This document shows, piece by piece, positions 30,976 to 39,017 of a stretch of 64,000 nt of DNA. Position 1 is the stretch's first letter, and every line of letters starts with the position of its first letter. Source of the DNA: AC-32 sp049644305. GTDB taxonomy: Bacteria > Actinomycetota > Thermoleophilia > Gaiellales > Gaiellaceae. The stretch covers positions 5,717-69,716 of the forward strand of contig JBARRQ010000111.1 of assembly GCA_049644305.1 (NCBI GenBank). Direction: 5' to 3'. Under the pieces are notes generated by a model. It did not search any database. It saw only the letters and a program-made list of their open reading frames with translations, and was not told where the DNA came from. Both the position numbers and the translations under genes were made by a program.

Positions 30976-32187
30976 CTATTTCACGAGCGAGAGCAGCTTG
31001 AACATGGGCAGGTACATCGAGATGATGATCACGCCGACCATCATGCCGACGCCAATCATCATCAACGGCTCGATGATCGCGGTCAGCGAGGAGATCGCAG
31101 TGTCGACCTCGTCCTCGTAGAAGTCGGCGATCTTCGAGAGCATCTTCTCGAGCTCTCCCGTCTCCTCGCCGATCTTCACCATCTGGCTGACCATCGGCGG
31201 GAAGACGGCGTTCTCGATCAGCGGCTGGGCGATCGGAACACCCTGGTGCACCTTGGCCCGGACGCCTGCGAGCGCTTCCTCGACGACCCAGTTCCCGGCG
31301 GTCTGGCCGGTGATCTCGAGCGCCTTGATGATGTCCACGCCGGCGGCGACGAGTGTCGAGAGCGTGCGCGAGAAGCGCGCCATCGTCACCTTGAGGACGA
31401 CGTCGCCGATCTTCATCGGGATCTTCAGCTTCGTGCGATCCCAGAGCTGGCGGCCGCCCTCGGTGCGCTTGGCACGGCGGACGCCCCAGATCAGCCCGAA
31501 GAAGACCGGGAAGATGATGTACCAGTGGTGACGGAGCTGGTCCGACGCAGCGACAACCCACTGCGTGAGGGTCGGAAGCTTGCCGTGTAGCTGCGCGAAG
31601 ATCTTCACGAAGACGGGCACGAGGAACATGAGCAGCCCGATCAGGACGAGGGTGGCGAAGATCAGCACCATCGTCGGGTACATCATCGCGCTCTTGACTC
31701 GGCGCTTGATCTGGGTCTCCTTCTCGATCTGGTAGGCGACGCGGTCGAGCACCTGGTCGAGGATTCCGGCGGCCTCGCCCGCCTCCACCATCGCCACGTA
31801 CAGCCGGGTGAAGATCTTCGGGTGGCGGCCCAGGGCCTGGGAGAGGAGGAGCCCGCCCTCGACGTCGGCGCGGATCTCCTTGATGACGAGCGCGAAGTAG
31901 GGATCGTCGGTCTGCTCCTCGAGGATGACGAGCGAGCTGACCACGTTGAGGCCCGCCTCGATCATCGTCGCGAACTGTCGCGAGAAGATCTGGAGCGTCT
32001 TCGGCTTGATCTTCTTGAAGACCGTGCGGACGCCCTCCTCGCCGCTCGCCGGCATCTCGTGGAGCCGGTCCGCGAGCAGGCCGCGGATCCGCAGCTGCTC
32101 CCGGGCCGCGTCGAGATCCGGCGCGTGCACCTCACCCGTGAGCTCGATGCCCTCCGCATTGATGGCGCTGTAGGCGTAAGCCGCCAT
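30976..32187 (-). CDS. pilC: Type IV pilus inner-membrane platform protein PilC
   Basis: The 403-residue protein contains two GspF/PilC repeats (about 65-190 and 270-395), each ending in a membrane helix, with the family motif QFATMIEAGLNVVSSL and its second copy RFSRTLSTLVAAGVDIIKAL. It forms the platform on which PilB and PilT act. The ATG at 32187 lies 10 bases after a sigma-28-like -10 box. It diverges from the pilV-like gene. Confidence 0.95.
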   Translation of the reverse strand: MAAYAYSAINAEGIELTGEVHAPDLDAAREQLRIRGLLADRLHEMPASGEEGVRTVFKKIKPKTLQIFSRQFATMIEAGLNVVSSLVILEEQTDDPYFALVIKEIRADVEGGLLLSQALGRHPKIFTRLYVAMVEAGEAAGILDQVLDRVAYQIEKETQIKRRVKSAMMYPTMVLIFATLVLIGLLMFLVPVFVKIFAQLHGKLPTLTQWVVAASDQLRHHWYIIFPVFFGLIWGVRRAKRTEGGRQLWDRTKLKIPMKIGDVVLKVTMARFSRTLSTLVAAGVDIIKALEITGQTAGNWVVEEALAGVRAKVHQGVPIAQPLIENAVFPPMVSQMVKIGEETGELEKMLSKIADFYEDEVDTAISSLTAIIEPLMMIGVGMMVGVIIISMYLPMFKLLSLVK

Positions 32188-32197
32188 ACCTTGGGGG

Positions 32198-32225
32198 CTA
32201 TCGGCACGGGGGATGCCCTGCTTGA
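32198..32225 (-). promoter_or_regulatory. Sigma-28-type promoter of pilC
   Basis: Minus strand: TCAAG (32225-32221), 15 bases, GCCGATAG (32205-32198), then 10 bases to the pilC ATG. The -10 box equals the FliA/SigD/WhiG consensus GCCGATAA in seven of eight positions. The -35 box overlaps that of the divergent pilV-like promoter. Confidence 0.7.
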
Positions 32226-32249
32226 GGGACGTCAGCGGCTTGCCGATAG
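32222..32249 (+). promoter_or_regulatory. Sigma-28-type promoter of the pilV-like gene
   Basis: TTGAG (32222-32226), 15 bases, GCCGATAG (32242-32249), then seven bases to the GTG at 32257. The transcript would begin at or next to the start codon. Confidence 0.65.
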
Positions 32250-32256
32250 GGAAAAC

Positions 32257-32784
32257 GTGCGCGTGCGGCTTCGTAGCGAACGCGGCTTCGGCCTGATCGA
32301 GCTCCTGATGGCGATGGTGATGTTGAACATCGGCATCCTCGCGATCGTGGCTTCTTTCAACTCGGGGATCTTCGCGCTGAATCGCGCGAGCAAGATCTCG
32401 ACGGCTTCGGCGCTCGCGGACTCGCAGATGGAGCTCTACAGGGCTCTCACGTACGCGGCGATCGCGCTCGATTCGACGGCGCTCGGCAGTGTCGACAACA
32501 CGTACAAGTGCGACTCGGCCCTCGGCGGCTCATGTCCGAATTCCACCTCGCCCGAGGTGACGGCGACGTGCTCAGGCTCGCCGCTTCCGAACGAGTGCAA
32601 CCCGAGCCGAATGCTGACCGGAGCGGATCGCAAGAACTACCGCGTCGACACGTACATCGTGATGACCACCCCCACGAACGGGCGCTCCCTCAAGCAGGTG
32701 ACGGTTGTCGTGCGGGACGGCAACACGTTGACGGCGCGGCCGTACGCCCGCGTCACCTCGACGTTCGACCAGTCGACCGGCTGA
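32257..32784 (+). CDS. PilV-like minor pilin (prepilin)
   Basis: A GTG at 32257 gives 175 residues with a type III signal: short basic leader RVRLRSERG, cleavage after Gly, then FGLIELLMAMVMLN with Glu at +5. The C-terminal half is a Cys-containing globular region that ends near TSTFDQSTG. Minor pilins of this kind prime fibre assembly at the tip. It is the only pilus gene on this strand at this end of the locus. Confidence 0.85.
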   Translation: MRVRLRSERGFGLIELLMAMVMLNIGILAIVASFNSGIFALNRASKISTASALADSQMELYRALTYAAIALDSTALGSVDNTYKCDSALGGSCPNSTSPEVTATCSGSPLPNECNPSRMLTGADRKNYRVDTYIVMTTPTNGRSLKQVTVVVRDGNTLTARPYARVTSTFDQSTG

Positions 32785-32893
32785 AACACGGGGGAACCCC
32801 TGGTTCCGCCCTTGCGCGCGGTTGCGCTGGGCCTGCCGTTACTGGAGCCCGCGACTGGAGAGGGGCTTCCGCTGAGGGTTTGTTGAGCCTCCC

Positions 32894-32910
32894 GCCGGGC
32901 AGAGCCCGGC
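32894..32910. terminator. Terminator-like hairpin between convergent pilV-like and pilP-like genes
   Basis: GCCGGGC-AGA-GCCCGGC is a perfect 7-bp stem in the 194-base gap, followed on the plus strand by a weak GGCCTTTG tract. It could serve either converging transcript. Nothing else is recognisable in the gap. Confidence 0.5.
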
Positions 32911-32978
32911 TCCGTGGGCCTTTGTCGCGCCCCTAGAGGGCTATTGGCCCGGTCGGGTCGATTTCCCCGTGAAGAGCG

Positions 32979-33722
32979 CTAGCTCGTGGAAAGGAGGCGC
33001 AGCACGTAGCGCGTGCCGTCGGCGGTGTTCTGGAGCGTCAGCGGCGAGCCCTTCTTCAGCGTGACGGTCTGCTTGCCGCCCGCCAGCGAGCCGCCGGCGA
33101 TCGCGATCTTCGCCGAGCTCCTCGTCAGGGAGACGAGGAGGAACATGGGATTCGACGAGGGGAACTTCGCACCGGTCGCGACGCTCTCGGAGTTGCCGTT
33201 CACGGAGATAACGGCGGAAGTCGGCTTCGCAGCCCGTGTAGCGGAACTTCCGGCCCCGCTGGTGATCGTCACCGGAACGGTCTTCTTGGGCGCTGTGACC
33301 GTACTGGCAGGCGTCTGCGTGCTCGTAGACGTCTGCGGACAGCTTGTCGCTCCACCGGTCGTCGAGCCAGAGGTGCTGCCACAGTTCAAGTTGAGCTGCT
33401 GTGCGAACGGATCCTTGCTGCGGAAGCGGCTGAACGCGAGCAGCTGGCCGGACCGAGGTGTCGGCAGGACGTCAGGATCGCTCAGCGCCCCGCCAGAACC
33501 TGCCCTCGAAGCGAGCGACGCGCTGGTAGCAGCGGTACCCGTGGTCGTGCCGGCGCTCGTCGTCGTGGGAGTCGTCGACGACGCTTTCGCGTTCGACTGG
33601 TGCAGCATCTTCAGGGTTCGCGGAACCTGGAAGGCGAGCACGCCGAGGAGCGCCACGCCCAATCCCACCGCGAGCACCTTCTGCCGCTTGGCTTTGGCCT
33701 TCGGATCGATCTTCTTCGCCAT
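32979..33722 (-). CDS. PilP-like pilus alignment protein
   Basis: The 247-residue protein has a basic N-terminus, one membrane helix (about 18-35), a Ser/Thr-rich low-complexity linker (about 45-75) and a C-terminal beta-rich domain (GKQTVTLKKGSPLTLQNTADGTRYVLRLL). It follows pilO by six bases, where PilP normally sits. It lacks a lipobox, as expected for a monoderm. The name rests on position and layout more than on sequence. Confidence 0.65.
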   Translation of the reverse strand: MAKKIDPKAKAKRQKVLAVGLGVALLGVLAFQVPRTLKMLHQSNAKASSTTPTTTSAGTTTGTAATSASLASRAGSGGALSDPDVLPTPRSGQLLAFSRFRSKDPFAQQLNLNCGSTSGSTTGGATSCPQTSTSTQTPASTVTAPKKTVPVTITSGAGSSATRAAKPTSAVISVNGNSESVATGAKFPSSNPMFLLVSLTRSSAKIAIAGGSLAGGKQTVTLKKGSPLTLQNTADGTRYVLRLLSTS

Positions 33723-33728
33723 GGCTCG

Positions 33729-34472
33729 CTAGCCGCCCGTCCCGGCCGCGCTCGCGCTGGCTGAGGGCGTCGTAGTGGTCGGCGTGGTCGTCGTACTGGT
33801 CGTAGTGGTCGTGGTCGTCGTCGCGGGCGTGCTGGCACCCGTCGCGCCTGTCGCGCCCACCGTGGGCGTCGGGGTCGGCTCCACGGTCGGTGCGGTGCCC
33901 GTCCCGAAGACGAACGCGTCGATCACGAGGTGGGCATGGATCTGTGGGAACCCGGGCGGCGGGGGCGCCTCCGCGAAATCGATCGTGTCGATCGCAAAGA
34001 GCCGTCCTGTCGCATCGAGTGCACCGTGGCGCACGTCGACGAGATTGCGCAGCCGGTAGAGGAAGTCCGAGAGCTGGTAGAAGTCGCCCTGGAATTCGAC
34101 CGTGATCGGGATCGCTTCGTAGCCGGAGAGAGCAACCGCTGTGGTCGCCGGGGTGATCTGCTCGAAGGTGATGCCGCTGTCCTGGGCGACCTGGTTCAGC
34201 TCGAGGACGATGTCCGCCATGTCCGTCTGGTCGGGCATCGCCTTCGTCAGCCTGAAGAGGTCGGCCACGCGGATCTTGGCTCCCCGCTTCGCCTGAAGCG
34301 TGAGCGCACGGGCCGAGTCGATCGAGCTCTGCGTGTCGGCGATCTGCTTGTCGAGGCTGGCCGCCTTCGAGTGCAGCGGGCTGATCAGGATGAAGTATCC
34401 GCCGAGGCCGACGACCAGGAGCCCGACGACAATCAGGACGATCGCGAGGGGCTGAGGAATCGCGCGCTTCAC
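33729..34472 (-). CDS. pilO: Pilus assembly protein PilO
   Basis: A GTG at 34472, overlapping the pilN stop (GTGA), gives 247 residues. There is one membrane helix (about 10-31), a coiled coil (SKAASLDKQIADTQSSIDSAR) and a ferredoxin-like domain with the PilO segment ITVEFQGDFYQLSDFLYRLRNL. A Pro/Thr repeat tail of about 45 residues, mostly threonine, ends the protein and is unusual for PilO. It pairs with PilN. Confidence 0.88.
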   Translation of the reverse strand: MKRAIPQPLAIVLIVVGLLVVGLGGYFILISPLHSKAASLDKQIADTQSSIDSARALTLQAKRGAKIRVADLFRLTKAMPDQTDMADIVLELNQVAQDSGITFEQITPATTAVALSGYEAIPITVEFQGDFYQLSDFLYRLRNLVDVRHGALDATGRLFAIDTIDFAEAPPPPGFPQIHAHLVIDAFVFGTGTAPTVEPTPTPTVGATGATGASTPATTTTTTTTSTTTTPTTTTPSASASAAGTGG

Positions 34473-35092
34473 GTGCCGGCTCCGGGGTTGCGCACATCTG
34501 CCGCGATCACGAAATGCACCACCTGCGCGCCCGCGACCTTCGTCAGCACGCTCTGCTGGAGCTGCACGTTGACGAGGTCCGGAACTACCGCGAGGCGGCT
34601 CAGCAGCCGGGCGACGGCAGCGTGCGAGTACGTGTAGCCGTCGAGCGTGAACTGCGTCGCGGCCACGAGCGCTCCTGACGTGGGCGCCGAAGGCGTCTGG
34701 GCTAGGGACGAGAGGATGGGGGCCTTCGCTGACAGTGTGGCGAGCCAGACGTCGTTGGGCAGGACGAGCGAGAGCTCGCGGAAGACGCGGTCCCAGGCGA
34801 CACGGCGCGAGAGGGCGGCATTGAGCGCGCTCACGCGGCTCTGCCTGTCCGCGGCAAGCGCATTCTGGGTCTGGACCTTCGAGGCGTCCGGCGTCGGGAT
34901 TGCCGCGAGCTCGGCTTTGAGCCCGTCGAGCTGCGTCTGCCGGCTCTTCACCTTTCCGCTCGCGGACAGGAACATCACGGCGAGCAGGCCGGTCATGAGC
35001 ACGGTCGCGACCACCGGAACGAGCACGATCCACTGTGTCTTCTGGGGGCCTCGCCGAGCGTCGTCTCGCGGAAGAAGGTTGATCGCGCGCAT
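34469..35092 (-). CDS. pilN: Pilus assembly protein PilN
   Basis: The ATG at 35092 places the conserved PilM-binding peptide AINLLPRDD at the very N-terminus, which decides this start over an upstream in-frame codon. The 207-residue protein has one membrane helix (about 20-42), a coiled coil and a PilN-type alpha/beta domain. PilN recruits PilM from the cytoplasm. A 163-base gap separates it from pilM and holds a 7-bp hairpin at 35179-35195. Confidence 0.88.
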   Translation of the reverse strand: MRAINLLPRDDARRGPQKTQWIVLVPVVATVLMTGLLAVMFLSASGKVKSRQTQLDGLKAELAAIPTPDASKVQTQNALAADRQSRVSALNAALSRRVAWDRVFRELSLVLPNDVWLATLSAKAPILSSLAQTPSAPTSGALVAATQFTLDGYTYSHAAVARLLSRLAVVPDLVNVQLQQSVLTKVAGAQVVHFVIAADVRNPGAGT

Positions 35093-35178
35093 CAGTGCCC
35101 CGTCCGGTAATGCCGCCGAGTTTCTGGGTTGCGAGCACCAAGCCGGAGTTCGCACTTGTCCGCAGCAAGGCTGGATTG

Positions 35179-35195
35179 CCTTGCCAAGGGCAAGG
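35179..35195. repeat. Hairpin in the pilM-pilN gap
   Basis: CCTTGCC-AAG-GGCAAGG forms a perfect 7-bp stem in the gap between pilM and pilN. No T-run follows on the minus strand. It may modulate readthrough or mRNA stability within the pilT-pilM-pilN-pilO-pilP unit. Nothing else is evident in the gap. Confidence 0.4.
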
Positions 35196-35255
35196 GTGGG
35201 CTCTGGCGCCGCGTGATCGCGGACCAGAAGCCGGCATGTATTACTGGATGGGGCA

Positions 35256-36755
35256 CTAGTCCTCGATCCCCAGGCCGATGGCGACGGAGAGGGAGCCGAG
35301 CTGCTCGGTGTCCCGAACCTTCTTACCCAGCTTCACGCGCGCGAGGGGGTCCCCGACGGTGACGCGAACGCCGATCAGCTTCTGCAGCTCCTCGGCGAGC
35401 CCGCCGAGGTGGGCGGTCCCGCCGGTGATCACGATCTCGCCGATGCCGAGAGATCCGGGCTGGTTTTGGTAGAACTGGAGCGAGGAGACGAGCTCGCGCG
35501 CGAAGGTCTGCAACTGGCGGCGAACGGCTTCGCGGGCAGCCTCCGCTTTCTCCGGGGTCAAGCCCTCGGGAGCGCTGTCCGTGGCGAGAGAGAGCTCGCG
35601 CTTCACCGGTTCCGCCTCGGAGGGCGCGCAGTCGAGCTCGCGGGCGATCGCGACGTCGAGCGTCCCGCCGCCCCATTCGAGCACGCGCGTGAACTCACAC
35701 ACGCGCCCGTCGGACACGGCGAAGGTCGAGCGGTCGTGGCCGATCGCAACGACGACGACGGCCGCATCCGCGGGCTCCTGGTCGTGAGTCCTCGGCTCAG
35801 CGAGAGCGCGGAGCAGCGCGAACGCCTCGAGGTCGATCCCGACGAGCCGGATGCCGGCCTTCTTGCAGGCGGCGACGTATCGGTCGATCAGCTCGCGGTA
35901 CGCGACGACGAGCAGGATCCGGCGGACCGTATTGCCCTCGTCGTCGACGCGCTCACCGAGAACGTGGTAGTCGAGCACCGCCTCCTCGATCGGAATCGGC
36001 AGCACCTCCTGGGCGCGGTACCGAATCGCGTTCTCGAGCTGCCGGGAGTCGGTGATGCCCGCGAGCTCGAAGATCCGGACGCCGATGCGGTTGTTCGCGA
36101 TGCCGAGGCGCACACCCTGACGAGGCAGCGCGTTCTTGCGGAAGAACGCGCGGAGTGCCTCTGCCAGCAGCTCCGGCTCGCGCAGCTCGCCTCCGACGAC
36201 GAGGCCGTGATCGAGACTCTCGCGCGCGACCTGGACCAGCTCCGGGCCGCCGTTGTTGACAACCCGGGCGGCTGCGATCTGGGAAGCGCCGATCTTCAGG
36301 CCGACGAGCCTCTTCGACCGCTTCGACGCCGAGAGCTCGCGGCTGGGCATTCGCAGGCGACGCGGCTTCTTCGGGACCTCCTGCGTGGGGTCGTCGTCCT
36401 GCTCGAGGGAGCGCTTCGGCGTCGGCTTGCGCTTGAAGGAAATCTCCTTCTTCAGCAGCGATGTCCTTTCGGACTTCGGAGCGCGGTCGGCTTTATTCGG
36501 CGGCTTGCGCTTGAAGGAAATCTCCCTCTTCAGCAGCGAGGGCTTTTCGGCTTTCGGAGCGCCGTCTGCCTTGTCAGGCGCCGGCGCGGGAGTCGCCACC
36601 GTCTCCTCGCTTGACGCGTCGCTCGGGGAGTTCTCCTGTTGGCCCGAGACCGCTTCTGCTGGCTCGCCCTTGCGGGCGGGCGGCTTGGCAGGTGGAGCCT
36701 CGTCCCTCTTAGGCCTCAGATCCGAGAGGTTGATCTCCTTCTTCCAGTCGACCAC
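35256..36755 (-). CDS. pilM: Pilus assembly ATPase-like protein PilM
   Basis: The C-terminal 350 residues match PilM (actin-like fold): LVGLKIGASQIAAARV at about 150, a central domain with LELAG-type segments, and GEIVITGGTAHLGGLAEELQ near the end. The N-terminal 150 residues are an added charged, Pro/Lys-rich region. It contains WKKEINLSDL at residues 4-13 and two near-identical repeats of a SLLK(R/K)EISFKRKP unit. The GTG at 36755 lies two bases after the pilT stop. Confidence 0.9.
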   Translation of the reverse strand: MVDWKKEINLSDLRPKRDEAPPAKPPARKGEPAEAVSGQQENSPSDASSEETVATPAPAPDKADGAPKAEKPSLLKREISFKRKPPNKADRAPKSERTSLLKKEISFKRKPTPKRSLEQDDDPTQEVPKKPRRLRMPSRELSASKRSKRLVGLKIGASQIAAARVVNNGGPELVQVARESLDHGLVVGGELREPELLAEALRAFFRKNALPRQGVRLGIANNRIGVRIFELAGITDSRQLENAIRYRAQEVLPIPIEEAVLDYHVLGERVDDEGNTVRRILLVVAYRELIDRYVAACKKAGIRLVGIDLEAFALLRALAEPRTHDQEPADAAVVVVAIGHDRSTFAVSDGRVCEFTRVLEWGGGTLDVAIARELDCAPSEAEPVKRELSLATDSAPEGLTPEKAEAAREAVRRQLQTFARELVSSLQFYQNQPGSLGIGEIVITGGTAHLGGLAEELQKLIGVRVTVGDPLARVKLGKKVRDTEQLGSLSVAIGLGIED

Positions 36756-36757
36756 GC

Positions 36758-37894
36758 CTATGCCTCCGCGACTCGCAGGTTGGGCGTCGTTTTCTCCTGG
36801 TCCACGGCAACTTCGAAGCCCACCCGCTCGAGCAGGCCGAGCAGCTGCTCGGGGCGGCTCGAACGCGCGAGAGCGACGTCAACGGTGATTACGCCGCGCA
36901 GCGTCAGGTCGGCGAGGGACTGCTCCATCGTCTGCATGCCCCGGGCGGTCCCGGTCTGCATCACCGAGTAGATCTGTTCCACCTTCGCCTGCCGGATCAG
37001 GTTCCGGACGGCATCGTCGGGAAAGAGAATCTCAAGGGCCGGCACGCGGCCTGTGCCGTCGGCGGTCGGGAGGAGCGCCTGGGTGACGACGCCCTCGAGC
37101 GTGGCGGCAAGCTGGATGCGAACCTGGTCTTGCTGGCTTGCCGGGAACGCGTCGATGACGCGGTCGATCGTTCCGGGCGCGCTCTGGGTGTGAAGAGTGG
37201 CGAACACGAGGTGGCCCGTCTCGGCGGCGGTCAGGGCTGTTGCGATCGTCTCGAGGTCGCGCATCTCGCCCAGGAGGATCACGTCGGGGTCCTGGCGGAG
37301 AGCGGCGCGGAGAGCGCTGGCGAAGTCGGTCGCGTCGACGCCGATCTCGCGCTGGTTGACGACACAGCGCTTGTGCCGGTGCACGAACTCGATCGGATCC
37401 TCGATCGTGAGGATGTGCTCGGCGCGCTTGCGGTTGATCTCGTCGATCAGCGCCGCGAGCGTCGTCGACTTACCCGACCCGGTCGGGCCGGTCAGGAGGA
37501 CGAGGCCGCGGGGCCGGTCGGTCAGCGTGTGCAGGCTCGAGGGAATGCCGAGCTCCTCGAGCGTCTTGATCTCGGCGGGAATCAGCCGGAAGGCTGCGCC
37601 CAGGCTCTCTCGCTGCCAGTAGACGTTCACGCGGAAGCGGGCGAGGCCGGGAATCGAGTGAGCGAGGTCGATCTGGCGGTTCAGCTCGAGCTGCTTCTGC
37701 TGCTCGGTGGAGAGGATGCGGTAGAGAAGCTGGTGCGTCGTCTCGCTTGTGAGCGGGTCGATCTCCTGCAGCGGCTCGAGCCGACCGCGGACGCGGACAA
37801 CCGGATGCGCGCCTACGGTGATGTGCAGGTCGGACGCATTCAGCGCCACCATCTGCTCGAGCAAATCGTCGATCGAATAAGGGGTCTCCGGCAT
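36758..37894 (-). CDS. pilT: Pilus retraction ATPase PilT
   Basis: The 378-residue ATPase has the N-terminal SDLHI motif, Walker A GPTGSGKS (136-143), Asp box IEDPIEFVH, Walker B ILLGEMRD and His box AETGHLVFATLHT. These features define PilT-type retraction motors. The C-terminus is diverged and slightly extended. It leads the unit pilT-pilM-pilN-pilO-pilP. The ATG at 37894 lies 15 bases after a sigma-28-like -10 box. Confidence 0.93.
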   Translation of the reverse strand: MPETPYSIDDLLEQMVALNASDLHITVGAHPVVRVRGRLEPLQEIDPLTSETTHQLLYRILSTEQQKQLELNRQIDLAHSIPGLARFRVNVYWQRESLGAAFRLIPAEIKTLEELGIPSSLHTLTDRPRGLVLLTGPTGSGKSTTLAALIDEINRKRAEHILTIEDPIEFVHRHKRCVVNQREIGVDATDFASALRAALRQDPDVILLGEMRDLETIATALTAAETGHLVFATLHTQSAPGTIDRVIDAFPASQQDQVRIQLAATLEGVVTQALLPTADGTGRVPALEILFPDDAVRNLIRQAKVEQIYSVMQTGTARGMQTMEQSLADLTLRGVITVDVALARSSRPEQLLGLLERVGFEVAVDQEKTTPNLRVAEA

Positions 37895-37909
37895 GGCCCT
37901 CCGCGCGAG

Positions 37910-37937
37910 CTATCGGCAGTGCCCGGGCCATCCTTGA
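37910..37937 (-). promoter_or_regulatory. Sigma-28-type promoter of pilT-pilMNOP
   Basis: Minus strand: TCAAG (37937-37933), 15 bases, GCCGATAG (37917-37910), then 15 bases to the ATG, with a GGAGGG ribosome site between. Spacing and both boxes equal those of pilC and of the gene at 39053. Confidence 0.7.
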
Positions 37938-37997
37938 GAGGGCCTTTCGGCGATCGCCTTTCACCCGATCGGGGGGTGCGCGTCCCCGGTCGGGCCG

Positions 37998-38005
37998 GCC
38001 GATAG
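37998..38005 (+). promoter_or_regulatory. Sigma-28-like -10 box of pilin gene 1
   Basis: GCCGATAG lies 40 bases before the pilin ATG. The -35 position (GCGCG) does not match TCAAG, so another factor may help. The second pilin gene has GCCGATGT at the same distance from a shared TCACCCG element 30 bases upstream. Confidence 0.5.
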
Positions 38006-38045
38006 AGGAGCAGGCCATCTGCGCACCCCTCAAGGAGGACCACGC

Positions 38046-38438
38046 ATGCTTGCAAGGCTTTCGCACCGACTCGGCCAGGTGCGGCGCGACGAGGGCTTCA
38101 CCCTCATCGAGCTTCTGGTCGTAATCATCATTCTCGGGATCCTGCTTGCGATTGCGATCCCGTCGTACCTCAGCTTCCGCACGCGGGCTAACAAGTCCGC
38201 CGCGCAGGCGAACGTCCGCGCCGCCGTGCCGGGCATGGAGGCGTTCAACGCCGACCACGCCACGGGCTACGTGGGCGTGACTCTCACCAAGCTCCAGCAG
38301 TCGTATGACGCCGGGATCAAGAACATCAAGATCTCGGTCGCGACGCTCGGCGGCTACTGCATCCGGAACACCGTCCCCGGCACCGCGACGTACCACAAGT
38401 CGGGCCCGTCGGGCGACATCAAGACCGGTAGCTGCTAG
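38046..38438 (+). CDS. pilA: Type IV major pilin, copy 1
   Basis: The 130-residue prepilin has leader LARLSHRLGQVRRDEG, cleavage before FTLIELLVVIIILGILLAIAIPSYL, and Glu at +5. The globular part is about 80 residues with Cys near the middle and a Cys at the very C-terminus, which may form the D-loop disulfide. AAGGAGG precedes the ATG. It is about 90% identical by eye to copy 2. A strong terminator follows. Confidence 0.95.
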   Translation: MLARLSHRLGQVRRDEGFTLIELLVVIIILGILLAIAIPSYLSFRTRANKSAAQANVRAAVPGMEAFNADHATGYVGVTLTKLQQSYDAGIKNIKISVATLGGYCIRNTVPGTATYHKSGPSGDIKTGSC

Positions 38439-38454
38439 TCAGCACCAGGCACCA

Positions 38455-38487
38455 GGGAAGGGCGCGGGAGACCGCGCCCTTCCCTTT
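38455..38487 (+). terminator. Intrinsic terminator of pilin gene 1
   Basis: GGGAAGGGCGCGG-GAGA-CCGCGCCCTTCCC is a perfect 13-bp stem followed by TTT, 17 bases after the stop codon. Confidence 0.85.
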
Positions 38488-38531
38488 GCCAGGTCTCACC
38501 CGTTCGGGGGTGCGGTCATGAGCGATCGCAC

Positions 38532-38539
38532 GCCGATGT
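38532..38539 (+). promoter_or_regulatory. Sigma-28-like -10 box of pilin gene 2
   Basis: GCCGATGT lies 30 bases after TCACCCG, exactly as GCCGATAG does in front of pilin gene 1. The box is weaker (GT in place of AG), which suggests a lower or altered expression of this copy. Confidence 0.4.
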
Positions 38540-38583
38540 ATCTCCCAGCCACCTCGCTGTTCCCAAGCCGAAGGAGCAAAGCA

Positions 38584-38967
38584 ATGCCGAATTTGCGGCA
38601 TCGTCTGACGAGAGACGATCGCGGTTTCACGCTGATCGAGCTCCTCGTAGTGATCATCATCCTCGGGATCCTGCTGGCGATCGCAATCCCGTCGTACCTC
38701 AGCTTCCGCTCGCGGGCTAACAACTCGGCCGCCCAGGCGAACGTCCGTGCCGCCGTGCCAGGAATGGAGGCGTACAACGCCGACCATTCGACCGGCTACG
38801 TTGGCGTCACCCTGACGAAGCTGCAGCAGTCCTACGACGCCGGGATCAAGAACATCAAGATCTCGGTCGCAACGCTCGGCGGCTACTGCATCCGGAACAT
38901 CGTCCCCGGCACCGCCACCTACCACAAGTCTGGCCCCTCGGGCGACATCAAGACCGGCGGCTGCTAG
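38584..38967 (+). CDS. pilA: Type IV major pilin, copy 2
   Basis: The ATG at 38584 has AAGGAG upstream and gives 127 residues: leader PNLRHRLTRDDRG, then FTLIELLVVIIILGILLAIAIPSYL. Beyond the leader it differs from copy 1 at only a few positions (for example FRSRANN for FRTRANK and a C-terminal GGC for GSC). The two leaders are unrelated, so divergence is concentrated before the cleavage site. It has its own terminator. Confidence 0.95.
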   Translation: MPNLRHRLTRDDRGFTLIELLVVIIILGILLAIAIPSYLSFRSRANNSAAQANVRAAVPGMEAYNADHSTGYVGVTLTKLQQSYDAGIKNIKISVATLGGYCIRNIVPGTATYHKSGPSGDIKTGGC

Positions 38968-38981
38968 CACCACGAGCTTTG

Positions 38982-39009
38982 GAAAGGGCGCGGGAGACCG
39001 CGCCCTTTC
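38982..39009 (+). terminator. Intrinsic terminator of pilin gene 2
   Basis: GAAAGGGCGCGG-GAGA-CCGCGCCCTTTC is a perfect 12-bp stem followed by TCTTG. Loop and core are the same as in the pilin 1 terminator, so the terminator was duplicated with the gene. Confidence 0.8.
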
Positions 39010-39017
39010 TCTTGCGT

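Noticed and set aside
32198..32249. c-di-GMP riboswitch as an explanation for the conserved TGCCGATAG element
   Set aside because: The conserved part is only 8-9 bases plus a 5-base box at fixed 15-base spacing and lies 7-17 bases before start codons. No room exists for a GEMM-type aptamer.
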